The notes under the pieces: model-generated
Database searches by the model: none
Told to the model about the DNA's origin: nothing
The model's input: only the letters and a program-made list of their open reading frames with translations
NCBI GenBank assembly: GCA_964023275.1
Contig: OZ029913.1
Location: 46,069,976 to 46,133,975, forward strand
Reading direction: 5' to 3'
Source of the DNA: Norana najaformis
Taxonomy: Eukaryota > Annelida > Clitellata > Crassiclitellata > Hormogastridae
DNA: 64,000 nucleotides
In this document: piece by piece, positions 12,038 through 24,639 of the stretch
Position numbering within the stretch: position 1 is the first letter of the stretch
How the letters are laid out: the number at the start of each line of letters is the position of its first letter
Translations under genes and position numbers: made by a program

Positions 12038-12850
12038 CTTTCAGATAGCCCGACAATAGCCCGTGAGACTATTTGACGTTTCATTGCAGCTGTGGCCCCT
12101 TAAACAATCTTCAACAAATTTTCCGTCATGGTATTCGCAACCTGCCCCAACACTGTCGTCATATGTAGACATATGAAGCTCACGTGACAGTATTCCTACA
12201 TGGGCTTTACATGTAAGACACATGAAGCACTTACGAGAATGCTGTCTTTTTGGCTTCATGTGCCCTACATAGTCAAGTTGCTTTGAGGGTAGATCCTATC
12301 GAAGTTGCCTTTATACGAGAATCTAATGTCATGAAGATCTACACTTAAGACTCGTCAGTTTCAACTTGTTTATCCACTGCAGTCTGAATTATTGGACCGG
12401 GCTTCTCCAACGGACTATGTTTTTGACTAGAGATTCACTTGCAGCAGCCATCCATTTATCACACAATAGATATGAGTGAATAAGGAAGCGTAAAAGTAAA
12501 TAAGCTGTTAAGGTTTTATCAAGAGTTGTATACTACAAAGTGGGCGGTTGGAAACTGATGGAGGCTTGGGAGAAAGTAGGAACAGTTACAGATAATGTCG
12601 ATGGGACAGAACAGATCAGGAAATAGGATTTGGGCTAGCGGTCATTGATCGAGTGCATGGACAATTAAGTAAGATCCTGTTGGTTCCGTGTGTAAGCAGG
12701 TTAAAGACAGAAGAATTTCCTAGTACGTTAAAGGGCAGGCCTAGGATAAGTTAAATCAAAATGGGCAGGCTAAACTCACTTAGGCCCAACCAGTAGTCTG
12801 ACTGAGAGATTTAGCACAGTAGGTTGTCCGACGTATCTTATTGAAGGTAT
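12038..12850. other. No gene seen; small LINE scrap
   Basis: A short stretch at 12395-12450 (GGGCTTCTCCAACGGA) matches the 3' end of the LINE family at 24.9 and 50.0 kb. I see nothing else I can name. Confidence 0.4.
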
Positions 12851-12855
12851 GTACT

Positions 12856-13402
12856 ATGGCGAACGGCGGTCTGCCTTTTCCGTCGACGAGTGTTCTGCAA
12901 GCCCGTCAGGTTCGGCTCCCCCTAAGTCTAGCGGAAGGCTTCTTATACTTCTCAAGTGAAGAACAACGAAGTAACTTTCTCGAATTTAATGGTGCTCAAC
13001 TCGAGCAACCAACTTTAATTAACTTCGAAGATCACAATTCGGTAAGAAAGTCAAACAATTAGCCAAGAGTCATAACTCGGTCACAAGAGAACTCTACAGT
13101 TAGGCTCACGCCCCGACGACAACACAGCAACGGCAGCAACCGCAACAACCGAACCACAGCCAAAACCTACGGCTCACTTATATACTAAGTTACAGCTTAG
13201 TTTAAGCCTGCAGCGAGTTTAAGCCTGCAGCTTAGTTTAAGCCTACAGCGAGTTTAAGGCTGCAGCGAGTTCAAGCCTGCAGCTTAGTTTAAGCCTGCAG
13301 CGAGTTTAAGCCTGCAGCGAGTTCAAGCCTGCAGCGAGTTTAAGCCTGCAGCGAGTTTAAGCCTACGGCGAGTTTAAGCCTACAATGGCGAGGGTCGCCA
13401 CA
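12856..13402 (-). repeat. 3' LTR of Gypsy element
   Basis: On the minus strand it starts TGTGGCGACC and ends CGTTCGCCAT. Positions 13191-13386 hold a minisatellite of 17-bp units (AGCGAGTTTAAGCCTGC and variants), present in both LTRs. Confidence 0.95.
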
Positions 13403-13650
13403 CTCTTCGCCCACCACGAGTTATAAACCTCCCTAGGTTTATCAGAAAAATCAGATAATTACAGACAAATAAAACCAAGTCCAATAATCACATAAAAACA
13501 AAACAGTACCGGCAGCAGCAGTTAGTCCAACATAACCACGTCGTCGTCGTCAACTTCATCACCATCCACGTTTTGTTGATTGATCAACGCACACGCGGCC
13601 TTTTATACCCTTTTAAGGTTGTCAAGGCGACGTTTATGAGGAGGTCCTCA
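13403..13650 (-). other. Gypsy region between pol stop and 3' LTR
   Basis: On the minus strand it ends in purine-rich GGGCGAAGAG next to the LTR, a plausible polypurine tract for plus-strand priming. No envelope frame is present. Confidence 0.6.
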
Positions 13651-15996
13651 CTATTGAAATCTGACTGGCTTTCGGACGGCCCGTCGTGGCCGCCCGGACA
13701 CTGGCTCAGGCGTCACTACCACGAGATCCCCCACCCTCTCTTCTACTGGGAAAGGGTCTGCCCCTCCCTTGTCCAGATAAGCCCGCAATTTGTCTACGTG
13801 GGCCACGAAGGGTTTGGCCTTAGGTGATTTCTGCAAAAGATAGGTCACCGGGCTCAACTGGCGTAAAATCTCAAAGGGACCACTGTACATCCGCTGCCAT
13901 TTTGGGCTGCGGCCTATACACCTCCTCGGCGTGAAGTACCACACCCGGGAACCCACAGCAAATCTAGCAGGGCGAACACGCAAATCATACGCGTGTTTCC
14001 TACGCTCAGCAGTTCTATGTAGCTGCTCACGTACAAGACTGTACGCGGCCTCAAGCCTCTCTACCAACTCCTCAGCATAAGTCGAACAAGTGATCGCTCT
14101 CTCATCCATGTCAGGAGGTCTGCCGTGCACCTCTCTCAGCCGATCAGGCGCAGGGAACAGGGCTACATCGCATACTTTGCCCAGATCCACCGCGATTCCC
14201 ATGAGTGTGACCACGTGATACTTACTGGACTTCAACGTGAAGTTTACTCCCCGAAGCCTTTGGAACATTTGTATCAGCCTTTCTAGGTGCCGCTCGGGCG
14301 TTCTCCCAAAGATCACATCATCATAGTACACCAAGCACTGTTCAAAGTTCAGTCCCGATAACACGATATCCATCAGCCTCTGGAAGGTAGCCGGTACATG
14401 GCATAACCCGAAGGGCATTACCCGCCATCGAAAAATTCCCCGACGCGTAATGAAAGCGGTCTTGTCTACATCCCGCGGGTCCATTTCAACCTGGTGATAA
14501 CCACTCCTGAGATCCAGCGTACTAAACCAACCCGCGCCAGCAAGAGAATCCAGGCACTCATCTATTCTGGGGAGTGGATATGAATCCTTCCGAGTTTGGT
14601 CATTCAAGCGACGATAGTCAATGCAAAATCTCATGCTTCCATCCTTCTTCTTAGCTAGGACCACATTAGCCGCCCACTCACTAACAACAGGCTCAATTAC
14701 TCCGTGCGCCAACATCTGATCCAACTGCTGGTCGATCACTGTCCTATGGGAAAACGGCTGTCGTCTTAAAGGCTGCTTAATGGGTCGGGCCTCTCCGGTT
14801 TCAATCATGTGCTTACAAAACGAGGTACGTCCCAGCTCCCCTTCGGTTTTGGAGAACACATCTTGATACTCCTTCAGCAATTCCCTTAATTGACACACCA
14901 GAGCCCCTGGGACTTCCTCGGAAACATCCTTTATCAGCTCTTCCACAAAAGGCGGCTCCTTGCCAATCCCGCCATCCCGACTACTGCTTTCACTACCATT
15001 TAACTTGACCGGGTGCAAATCTCCCAGTAATTGATCCTTGCTGAGCTTAGTAGGGGTCTCATTTAGATTCAACACTCGTACAGGCGCTACATTGGAGTCC
15101 TCTGATACAACAACCCGTGCCAAATGCACACCTGGCTGAACCTCTTTCGCCTCGGTCATCCAAGCTGGGGCGGTGAAGGATATGTTCCTATACAAGGCCC
15201 TGGCCGGTACATCACTCTGTGCTAAGGGGGATATCACTACGTCTTCGGCAACCATGACCCTGCGGCACCACTCTGAACCATCTCCTTTTACTAGTTGGAT
15301 GCGCTTCCTGCCGACAAACAGCGCGCCTGTTCCGAACCCCAAACGGCACCGATGCTGCCTCAGCCAGTCCATTCCTAACATCGGTTCCAGGATCTGGTCA
15401 GATACCAAAAAGGAGGTGTCCAGCACAAACCCGCGCCTAATCTTAATGGGGATGCTGATCTCTCCCAACACTCGGATTTCCGTGCCATTAGCAGCCAAAA
15501 GGGTGCGCCTACTAGGGTGCAATTCTAACCCCATTACCGTGGAAAAGGGTACCAGACTCACCTCAGAGCCAGTGTCGATTAGGCACTTCTGAGAACGTCC
15601 GTGGATCACACCTTGAATGTAGATCGTGTTCCCATCCGTTCGGCTCGATGACCTTTGCCAAGCAGTGTGGTTCACGGCTGTCGTCTCTTTCTCCGGCTGG
15701 TCGTTGGGCGCGGCGGCCTCCGTTGTCGAACTCCAGAATCTCCTCGGTTGGCGACAGCGTCGGGCAAAGTGTCCTCTTTTCCCGCAATTGTAGCAGGCTC
15801 CATCCTGCCTCATTCTCTCCAGTTGCGTCCCTTCGCGCCCAGCGGGTTGTCCCGTCCCTTCCGACGTCTCGTGCAGACTTCGTATGGCCGCTAGTTTCGG
15901 TCCATCTTCTTCTCCCATTCGGTCTGCCAGCGCCGCTGTGTCTCCCGTTGCGCCGAAAAGAACTGCTCCATCTGGTTCTGCTGTGGACCCATCCAA
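13651..15996 (-). pseudogene. pol: Gypsy pol: protease-RT fused to integrase tail by deletion
   Basis: The frame of 781 codons remains open through a large deletion. In order: zinc knuckle CYNCGKRGHFARRC (68-81), aspartic protease (LIDTGSEVSLV, Asp141), and RT with DYRRLN, the first catalytic Asp in STLDLRSGYHQ, and the YYDD box near 556-560. After about residue 595 (NFTLKSSKYH) the sequence jumps to text typical of the integrase C-terminal region (GRPPDMDERA, then YSGPFEILRQLSPVTYLLQ near 690). The RT end, all of RNase H, and the integrase zinc and DDE domains are missing, roughly 600 residues by family norms. The stop codon and 3' region are intact. Confidence 0.88.
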
Positions 15997-16808
15997 TCGG
16001 CTTCTTGTGTCCCCCGGACACGGTTGGTTGGTCGTCGACGATCGTCTGCATCCGACATCCGTTGATATGTCTCCAGCCGCAGGGCCACCCGGTAAGCTTC
16101 GTCGAGGGTTCTGGGTTCCCTTTCGCGTACTTTCAATGCCAGTTCACGATCGCGGATAGCCTCCAGAAACGCGTCTCGTGCCACAACCTCGGTCGTCTCA
16201 TTCGAAGGCGTCGGGTAGGCGAGCACCACTAACCGCCGGACATCATGTAGCAGGTCACCAAGAGTCTCATTAGGCTGTTGACGTCGGTAATAAAGCTGTG
16301 CCCGGAAGGTTTCCGCTTGGCCCTCTGTACCGTATCTCTGCCGCAGTCTCTTGGTCAGCTCTTCGTAGGTAACGTCTTGTTGCGCCCCGAAATCCCACAG
16401 CAGCTGGGTTGCAGCTTTATCGAGTGCGCAGCGCAGGAAATCAATCTTGTCCAACGCAGTCCACTGGTTATATTTCGCACATACTTCAAACTGTGCGAGG
16501 AAAGATTCCACCGATCCGGTTCCGTCAAATTTCCCGGGCTTCATCGGCATCTTCCGAGGTCCTGTCGCGGCGCCGTCTTCATCTCTGCGTGGTCGGGTGG
16601 ACATTGTTCTGGCTGAACCCCTCGCCACTGCCGATGCAGGGCTGTCGAAGTCGATCCCCTCCAAGAATCGGTTTTGCTGACTCTGGCGTCGGTCCGACAT
16701 CTCCCTCCTTGTCTCCGGCGTCGAGCTTTCCGGCTGACGATCAGATGAATCTGCCAGGTCCAACAGGGTGTATACAACTGTGTTCCCTTCTGACTCCGCA
16801 GCGTCCAT
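15891..16808 (-). CDS. gag: Gypsy gag (capsid) protein
   Basis: An intact 305-codon ORF codes for the retrotransposon capsid precursor. A disordered, charged N-terminus precedes the conserved retrotransposon gag fold at about residues 95-230 (KFDGTGSVESFLAQFE, then LRQRYG...AETFRAQLYYRRQ and LGDLLHDVRRLV). The protein would package element RNA in cytoplasmic particles. The nucleocapsid zinc knuckle is not in this frame but in the pol frame. The pol frame overlaps gag by 106 bases and lies at -1 relative to it, so pol is probably made by -1 ribosomal frameshifting; I saw no canonical slippery heptamer. Confidence 0.88.
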   Translation of the reverse strand: MDAAESEGNTVVYTLLDLADSSDRQPESSTPETRREMSDRRQSQQNRFLEGIDFDSPASAVARGSARTMSTRPRRDEDGAATGPRKMPMKPGKFDGTGSVESFLAQFEVCAKYNQWTALDKIDFLRCALDKAATQLLWDFGAQQDVTYEELTKRLRQRYGTEGQAETFRAQLYYRRQQPNETLGDLLHDVRRLVVLAYPTPSNETTEVVARDAFLEAIRDRELALKVREREPRTLDEAYRVALRLETYQRMSDADDRRRPTNRVRGTQEADWMGPQQNQMEQFFSAQRETQRRWQTEWEKKMDRN

Positions 16809-16872
16809 ACTGGCTTCCTACCGACAATCTTTGACAGGCGAACAACCCTCTCAACAGAAGTAAACAAACGTA

Positions 16873-16889
16873 CCCCACTTCTGGTACCA
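16873..16889 (-). promoter_or_regulatory. Primer-binding site
   Basis: Four bases inside the 5' LTR the minus strand reads TGGTACCAGAAGTGGGG. The leading TGG is complementary to the CCA end of a tRNA, and the sequence resembles the leucine-tRNA-type sites of Mag-like Gypsy elements. The tRNA identity is from memory and unverified. Confidence 0.65.
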
Positions 16890-16893
16890 AGTT

Positions 16894-17440
16894 ATGGCGA
16901 ACGGCGGTCTGCCTTTTCCGTCGACGAGTGTTCTGCAAGCCCGTCAGGTTCGGCTCCCCCTAAGTCTAGCGGAAGGCTTCTTATACTTCTCAAGTGAAGA
17001 ACAACGAAGTAACTTTCTCGAATTTAATGGTGCTCAACTCGAGCAACCAACTTTAATTAACTTCGAAGATCACAATTCGGTAAGAAAGTCAAACAATTCG
17101 CCAAGAGTCATAACTCGGTCACAAGAGAACTCTACAGTTAGGCTCACGCCCCGACGACAACACAGCAACGGCAGCAACCGCAACAACCGAACCACAGCCA
17201 AAACCTACGGCTCACTTATATACTAAGTTACAGCTTAGTTTAAGCCTGCAGCGAGTTTAAGCCTGCAGCTTAGTTTAAGCCTACAGCGAGTTTAAGGCTG
17301 CAGCGAGTTCAAGCCTGCAGCTTAGTTTAAGCCTGCAGCGAGTTTAAGCCTGCAGCGAGTTCAAGCCTGCAGCGAGTTTAAGCCTGCAGCGAGTTTAAGC
17401 CTACGGCGAGTTTAAGCCTACAATGGCGAGGGTCGCCACA
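16894..17440 (-). repeat. 5' LTR of Gypsy element
   Basis: Same length as the left LTR and nearly identical; one difference seen is C versus A in CAATTCGCCAAG/CAATTAGCCAAG. The promoter and RNA start would lie here. Confidence 0.95.
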
Positions 17441-18039
17441 GTACTTACGCTTTGTCTGCATGTTGCAAGAGGATCTAGCATTCTAGTAATTTTGACTGTT
17501 CATGTCATACGGATTAGACCAGGGATTGGCTTAGATTAGTCAATCTGATCCCATTTGACTCTAAAACGACTTGAGGTCGACGAATTGCAATAAAAATGAC
17601 TTGACTTATCGAAAAATTAACCAACTTTCGACTTAGAAATGACTTCAGATGTGCAACATAGCAGCATTGTTTTCGAATGATCTACTACGGCTGTAAATAA
17701 CTGACGAACAAGTAAGTAATGCGAGAGACACTGGAGTGACTGGCAAAGTCTGTCAATCTTGGAGCACCCAGGGGTAATTCTATAACTATTGGCCAATAAG
17801 TATATTTAACACATAACGCTGAGTAAAACAGCCGCAGACAAGCTCTGCCCTAAGCCAGTCTGGCTTGAGATGTCATACAGATCAGTCGATTAGCTCTGAA
17901 AGTCTACTCTCGGAGATAGAACTCAGTGAAATGTAGCCGAGTAGTGTCAAGTGTCTTCATAACACTACCGTGTAGAATTAGATCATTCAAAATTGAAAAC
18001 GGTACTAGTAAAAAAATTATAAGTTGATTCATCTTCTTC

Positions 18040-18175
18040 TTCTACCTTTCTCGTCGCTCCAGTTATTCCAAACATCATCTATCTGAGGTCTGTAGGTCTA
18101 TATACCTGCCTGATGCGAAACTGGAACCGAACCCACGACTGAACCGTTTGTGGGCTGAAGAAATCCGGAGATCAC
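18040..18175 (-). mobile_element. Possible tRNA-derived SINE
   Basis: On the minus strand, an A-box-like TTAGCTTTTGAAA precedes GTGGGTTCGGTTCC, a good B box, by about 50 bases. The family body was not matched elsewhere in the window. Confidence 0.35.
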
Positions 18176-19137
18176 GATTTCAAAAGCTAACGCTCTTCTT
18201 CAGTTGCCTGTCGCTCAAAGTGTTCTCGTTTCGTCTACTTGTGTAATACTTGCTTGATCTTCTTTGCCTTGGTCGGTATAGGCTACTTTGTCGTTGATCT
18301 CTGCTCTCTGTTAATCTTTTCACTTTTACTTTACTAAGTCGTCCGTATTTCACTTGGTTCTTAATAGATGTGCGGTAGCAGGAATCGATGTAAGTTCTCT
18401 GTCAACTAATGAAGATTAGGAAACGAAGGGAAGGCCACCGGAACATTGTTGATCTACAAGTGAGTCCCTAGGCTCCATATTTCTAACAGATCAAGGGAGC
18501 TGGAAATAACATCCAGACCAGAGAACGAAGGACGCCAATATGGTTGTTCTGGCAGAGATCTTGGTCAGTTAGGCCTATAAATAGCACTGGACGAGGGGTT
18601 CAAATGCACTCTACGTAGGTGTTGCCTCTGGATGAGGGTGGAGCCCAAGAAGAATGACCGTTGCTTGCTTTTCCATCTGGAAAGAATTTCTACCTCTGCA
18701 AGCGTTCGAACAGATGCGCGGAAATGGATTGCGCTCCAGGGCTGACGGGTGATCGATGATTGATCCCAGTGGAAAATATACTGGAGCTACATTACTTTAA
18801 TAATTAAATAAATTTAATTGTTTTGTTTTTTGACCTTGGCTTCCGGCCTTTTCCGTTGATGGCTGGAAAACTATGGCATGCTGGCATAGGCCTACTGTTT
18901 GCATGACAATCTTTATGCTATTCACATGGTAGCGTCATGCGAAACCAAATAAGGTCATCAGAACTCTTAGAAAACCAAATTAAATCATAAAAAGTCCAGG
19001 AAAACCAAACAAGATCATCAAAAATCTGACGACTACAAAGATGTCAAATAATCGGCGAAGTTAAGTATCAACTTCGCTGGTTTTCAACTACAGCCTTGCG
19101 CTCTTGGTCCTCTCTGCGCAATTCTGCATCCACCATT

Positions 19138-19240
<103 letters not shown>

Positions 19241-22119
19241 GTATTTGATGAACTTTAAAGTTCATCCAAAATTCTAATCTTAGAAGCATATACCTTTATG
19301 TTTTCAAGATCTATATGACCTTCTAATTAAGCTATCCAGACTTCTGATGACTTTTATTAGTTTCCTAGATTTATGATTTGATGACCTTTTCTTACTTGAG
19401 GTTAGTTGATGACCAGTTGTTTTATTTCCAAGTCTTTCATGCTTTCTTACTAAAAGTTTATTGGGCACTCCTCGCTTTCACACTTTGAATAAAGGCAACT
19501 CAGTCATCACCCACAAAAATGGGAGGGGCATAGCCGGGTTGGCCCCTGGGTCGTATGTATAATATGTATAATATTAAGCGTTTACTAACAACACAGTAGA
19601 CATCTTTTGAAGTATTGTGGAATCACCATAGTTACCCATATACACTAAAAGTAACTGTAATACATTCGTAAGCATCAGACCCTAATGTGGTTATGAACAC
19701 GATCCATCTGGTAACAGAGGGCACCAATGTGGCCTGACTTGGTGCTAGTAAGAAGACAACTCCAAGCTGCCTATGATTCGACGCCAAGCATCTTGTCTGC
19801 TGAAGTGCTGGCTGGCGACAATGTTAATGAAGTGCATGCATTGTCCGAAAATTGAAGTGCACAAAACACAGACATCAGATGGAGGTTGATAGAAAAACTT
19901 CCGAATGAATGAATTGAAGTCAGCGAGTCTAGAAAAAAGAGATAAATATACAAAATCTAACAACGAAGTGACTTAATTTTCTTAGATTTATATGTCAGTT
20001 TCAGCGCTGTGATAAGTTACTGATAGAGGCTTCAGACATGTCCAGATATCTGAAGCGCTCGAGGGCGCTATGCCCTAGGCAATCGTGCCTTAATAAATTG
20101 TCCATGGCCCGAGTGTTACGACTGACTGTCATGGATGGCGCAACCTACAGACTGGTATCAAGGCTTTGAAACGATAAAATAACGTATGGTACGGTAAGGT
20201 AATCAATTCTATTCCAATTACTTGTATAACGCCGTAATTAGAATGCAAAATGCACCAACTGGCTTCGAATGAAGCATAGTCAAAATTCGTTGAAGTCCAG
20301 TCGAAACAAGGTAAGGTAGTGGGAGGTAAGAGAATACTCTTTCTGTTACATGCACTTAGGCCTACATCTGACTGCAGATAGGAACTAGGTTAAAGGTATA
20401 AAATCCACACATCTACAGCAGATACGTCAGAAATTCAGGGTAATTGTGTAATTTAAAATCCATATGCAATCCACACAGATGCACCTTAAACAGTAAGTTG
20501 GCATTATAATACCAGATTTCCAAAGTTTTAGATTTCAGAACATCGTTACAGTACTCGAAAGTCTTAATTCAAATTCTCAAAATTGTGCAAATACATGATT
20601 TATTCCTAGAGTGCTGTAGAAATACCATATAGGGCTACTTACTTGCTTCATTTTCTAGCAGATTGTGTACAGCCAAATACATGTGCAGACTACGTACAGC
20701 TCTGAAAACATGCACTTTCTATTAGTTTAAGAATCCATTGCCAAAGTATAGAAACTTTCATAGATAATATCCGAAAATGTTTGCTGCTTGGGTTTCAAAT
20801 GCCGTGGATTTTAGATAAACTTTCTTCCCTGTCCATGCTGGAATATTATAATGTTTGGGGTGTGGAATGCGTTTGATTCAGATCACCTTGTTGGCAAGAC
20901 CTAGATTGCCTTGTTGGCAAGAAATTGAACGACTTCTCGACAGGATCAAACTCATCATGCGAGTCAATTTTTGCTTTTTGGCAAAAGCAAATCTCACGCG
21001 TTTTATGGCAACTACACAAAGAAACATTCGTCACAAAATTCCGTCTCTTCTCGGTATCGATTGATAGGCTAAGTCTATTGATTCACAGAAGATTTACAAT
21101 TTTTACAGTTCTATGTACACGTGCAGTTCTATAGTTACAATTCAGCAGTATTTGTGCAATCTCATTCTACAGTTTGAATACGTGTTCGTTTGTCGTTACT
21201 GTTGCAGTATAGGCATGGCTTGCCTTGATGAAAAAGTCTCTACTACGATTATCAGTCAGAGAAACAGCTGGTGTAATCTAGATCGTTCTATTCTTAAAGT
21301 AAAATGTAAATGCACATGGTTTTCTATAGCGACCCTATGGCCTCGACTCTGCTCATTTTTCAATGAATTTATCGAGTAAGATTCTTCACCACCGTTTGAA
21401 TGGGCGCCACGTCATTTAAGGTCTCCGAGTACGGACCGTGGTAGCCCGAGATTAAAATCTCTGAGATAAGTCACGATCGGTATGCAAACCGGCATCCTCA
21501 CGCACAGAGACACCTTCACGTACGTTTTAGCCAATGTAGCTAACAAGTCAGTCTATCTTAGATGAGCAGAGTTTAGCCGATGCAGAATACGCTGACTCAC
21601 ACCAAATTTACTATGATGTATTGGTATTTTGGCCAAGGTTCCCCCGTACATGATCGGAACATGCGTTCTTAAGTTTCTTAGTAAGATTAGGGCCTATATT
21701 GCCACTGTTTTCTTCTTTTGAACACTGCTAGTAATATATTCTGAAGACCGAAGTTGCGTGCAGTGCAATCTGACGTAAGCATTTTCCACACTGCATCTGG
21801 AAAGCCAGCTTTTCGTTTAATTTTTAAATTGAGTCCCGTAGTTCCTGTCGATCGTTCGGCCAAGAAAGGCGTGTGTTCTGTCGGTGGAGCTTCGTTGGAC
21901 CGAGATACAGCACAGCCGTCTGGCTCTGAATCTGTAGAGGCTTCGAGAACAAAGCCTTAGTGCGTTTGCATAGGTATTCGACTTTAAAAAGAAATCTAAT
22001 GACGAAGAAGGTGAGATTAAAAAGAGAAGCGTACTGACTTCGAAAGACAAGACTACGATTATTTAACTGTTGTGAGATCTGCAAATTCTTTCTTTGTAGT
22101 GAGAAAGCCTAGCTGTACC

Positions 22120-22230
22120 TTTAACCCGCAGCTGGGAGAGGTTAGGCAGCCGGTGAGCGGGCCGGCGGTAGGCGGTGTCAGACGGAGGTGAGTATGGTCG
22201 CCGGTTCGATTCCCGGCGTCGGAGAATTTG
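22120..22230 (+). mobile_element. tRNA-derived SINE head
   Basis: A near-perfect B box (GGTTCGATTCC at about 22203) lies inside the stem-loop CGCCGGTTCGATTCCCGGCG. A weaker A-box-like TAGGCAGCCGG lies about 60 bases upstream. The spacing fits a pol III promoter of tRNA origin. The following 300 bp (trinucleotide-rich, open on the minus strand at 22178-22558) is probably the SINE body or unrelated low-complexity DNA. Confidence 0.55.
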
Positions 22231-23399
22231 AATGAGTAGGAAGAAGAGACGAGGAGCAGTGAGTTGGGGTTGGGGAGAAAGCCTCTCTGTTGTTGTTGTC
22301 TACATCAGCAGCAACTGCATCAGCGTTGTCATTGTTTATTGGAGCATTTCCGTTGTTGTTACTCATCTGACAGTCTGCGTTGTCATAGCTACAGTCTATG
22401 GCTAGGTCAGCAGCAGCGCTCCCAGCGACCGAGGCGTCGGCGTCTGAAGATGGGAATATGACTAGTTTACGGTTGATGGTGGCGCAGTGGTCGGTGATGA
22501 TGAGCGGAGGTGAATTGATGCAGGGAGGCGGCCATCGCCTCTCCCTAGGTGGCACCACTGCGTTGTTCAGCTGATGATCTTTGTCGCATTTATTGTTAGT
22601 GCAGCTGTTGCTAAAACATCAGACAAAACTAACATCAAATGTTGCGTCACTGTCATTCAGATTACCACAGGTTTTGGTTCCCTACATAATTCTTTGCCTC
22701 CAGACTTTGAAAGGCGTCTCTTGGAAAGAATTTGCTTCTCTTAGACCATATTAACTTGCTTTGCATTATGTCGTCTAAGGATTCCCTTGCCTTGCCTTAC
22801 AATACTGAGTAAGAATTACCATCGTAAGTAACCACGTGACAATCAGCATTGTCGTATTTTAGATGCAAGGTCCGAAATGTAGCATTCTGTGGGAGGTTAT
22901 CCACGTGCCGCTCGTTAGTCTAGAGATTTGGATGCAGTGCCAAGCCCCGGGTTGGACTACATCGCCTGTTCAGTCCTTAGACGACAGGTAGAGGACTCTT
23001 GTGCAATATTACAAAGCGAATGACAGACTGCTCTTCCTCCCCATTCCATGCAACGATATGAAACCACACACGAACGAATCTTTTGGGAAGGGCGAATAAC
23101 CTTCGAAGTACTTCCATATCACTGCTACTGAAAATCTGGCGCTATACCATCGTCTGACATGAAATGAAGCGACGTCATCGCGCTAGATGTAGTGTCGTGT
23201 GACGCTGCTCTTTGTTATAATGCGTCACATCCTGTTGAGCGTCCTTTAAAAGGTTATGGAGTGTCGTGCTTCAAACGTTATGGAGAATTAGATACGTCGG
23301 ATAAAATGGGTGTTCGACCCAAAAGTCAACCTTAGCTATCATCACAAAAACGGCTCCGGTCGATTTTAACTCCACCAGCAACCGCTCTCTTCCAAAGAA

Positions 23400-23965
23400 A
23401 AGCGTTATGAGATGTTGCGCAAATTACTGGACGTTAGCCCTGGTCTCACATGCCAGTAAAATCATCCTGAGGATCATTCTGGAAAAGATTAGGATGGAAA
23501 CAGGATCTGAGGTGGCAGATGAACAAGCTGGATTTGGCAGAGGAAGGGCAACACGAGATCAAGTCACAAATCTTAGAATCATCATAAAGAAAACTAGAGA
23601 GCATCAGCAGCCTCTCTACCTGTGCTTTGTTGATTTTAAGCAGGTTTTCGATTGTGTCTCACTTGAGAAGTTCTGGCTGACTGCAGGAGTAGAGAGGAGT
23701 CTGCTCGAATTAATCAAAAAGAGGAAGTTTTCTTACTTCGGGCATGTGCTACGGAAGAGTGGAGACTGTCTAGAGGAAGAGATCATCCTAAGCACAAATC
23801 CTGTATCACGAGTTCAGGGAAGACCCAAGATGACATGGTAGACGACATCAAGTCGTGGATTGAAATATATCATCGTTCGACTAATTATTACAAGAGACGA
23901 AAACAGAAGCAGATGGCACAAAATTGTCCGTAGCGCAGCCAATGCTCGGTCGGCTCGAGGACGGT
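23400..23965 (+). pseudogene. LINE RT fragment with internal deletion
   Basis: The frame runs SHASKIILRIILEKIRME, then DEQAGFGRGRATRDQVTNLR and CFVDFKQVFDCVSLEKFW, the fingers/palm part of an RTE/CR1-type RT. It then jumps to LIKKRKFSYFGHVLRKSGD and QGRPKMTW, the C-terminal region, with RSRWHKIVRSAANARS in a shifted frame. The catalytic YxDD box is deleted. Confidence 0.75.
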
Positions 23966-24639
23966 TGAAGACAAGACAGGTTGGTCGAGAACTGTCAGCA
24001 CGAGAACTCCTTAGAAAGTTGTGGTGCATTGCAAATATACGTGTGAAGCTAAAAGTCATACACGCAGAAATGAAGCGTGAGACGTGTGATAGTGGGTAGA
24101 TGCATTGTCCAGTATAGGCCTACATGTGCCGAAGGCTTGCAAGACGCAGAGACACGACATAAGACTTCCCGGTCCCAATAACTCAGAGATATACTGGTGT
24201 CTCGTTATTAGCTGTCCTTCCACAATTACAATATGTGGAAAGGTGGTAAAGAGAAAGCCCACAGTAAAGAAGGCAAACAAAAAGGAAACGACTATTTCCG
24301 GTAAAGAAACAAGCCCTATTCTGGGAAAAGGCTATTCTCGGCCCGTTGACCATCCGGGGACAGCGGAAGAGGCTGCGTCAGGGTAAAAGTTTAACCCATA
24401 CACAAATTTCGATCTACAATTAAAATTTGATTGCATTGTTTCAAAAGATGCGCTTTAAAATCGTTGGCAGCCGGGCTGCAACTTTGGGGATCTTAACGAC
24501 TAGGTTAAAGTCAACCACTTCTAACTAATCTAATCTAATTCTGTGATGCAGAATGTTCATTGCACTGGCTGTCCATTGAATTTCAGAATCTGTTATATAG
24601 TTCACAAGGTACTACATTTAAATCAGCCGACTTATCTCC

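Larger units (their letters stand above)
12856..17440 (-). mobile_element. Gypsy LTR retrotransposon, recent, internally deleted
   Basis: A complete insertion has two 547-bp LTRs that differ at about one position, flanked by the target duplication GTACT (12851-12855 and 17441-17445). Order on the minus strand is LTR, PBS, gag, zinc knuckle, protease, RT, [deletion], integrase C-terminus, LTR. Very high LTR identity means recent insertion. The element lacks RNase H and the integrase catalytic core, so it could only move with enzymes supplied by an intact relative. I see no envelope gene. Confidence 0.95.

Noticed and set aside
12841..13062. MANGGLPFPSTS frame repeated at 12.9 and 16.9 kb as a duplicated gene
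   Set aside because: Both copies lie within the two LTRs of the Gypsy element, antisense to it; the duplication is the LTR pair.
15563..16234. Several plus- and minus-strand frames over gag
   Set aside because: GC-rich coding DNA leaves other frames open; only the gag and pol frames show conserved domains.
22178..22558. 126-aa minus-strand ORF
   Set aside because: Composition comes from TTG/CAG triplet-rich sequence beside a SINE; no domain, and no splice signals that convince me.
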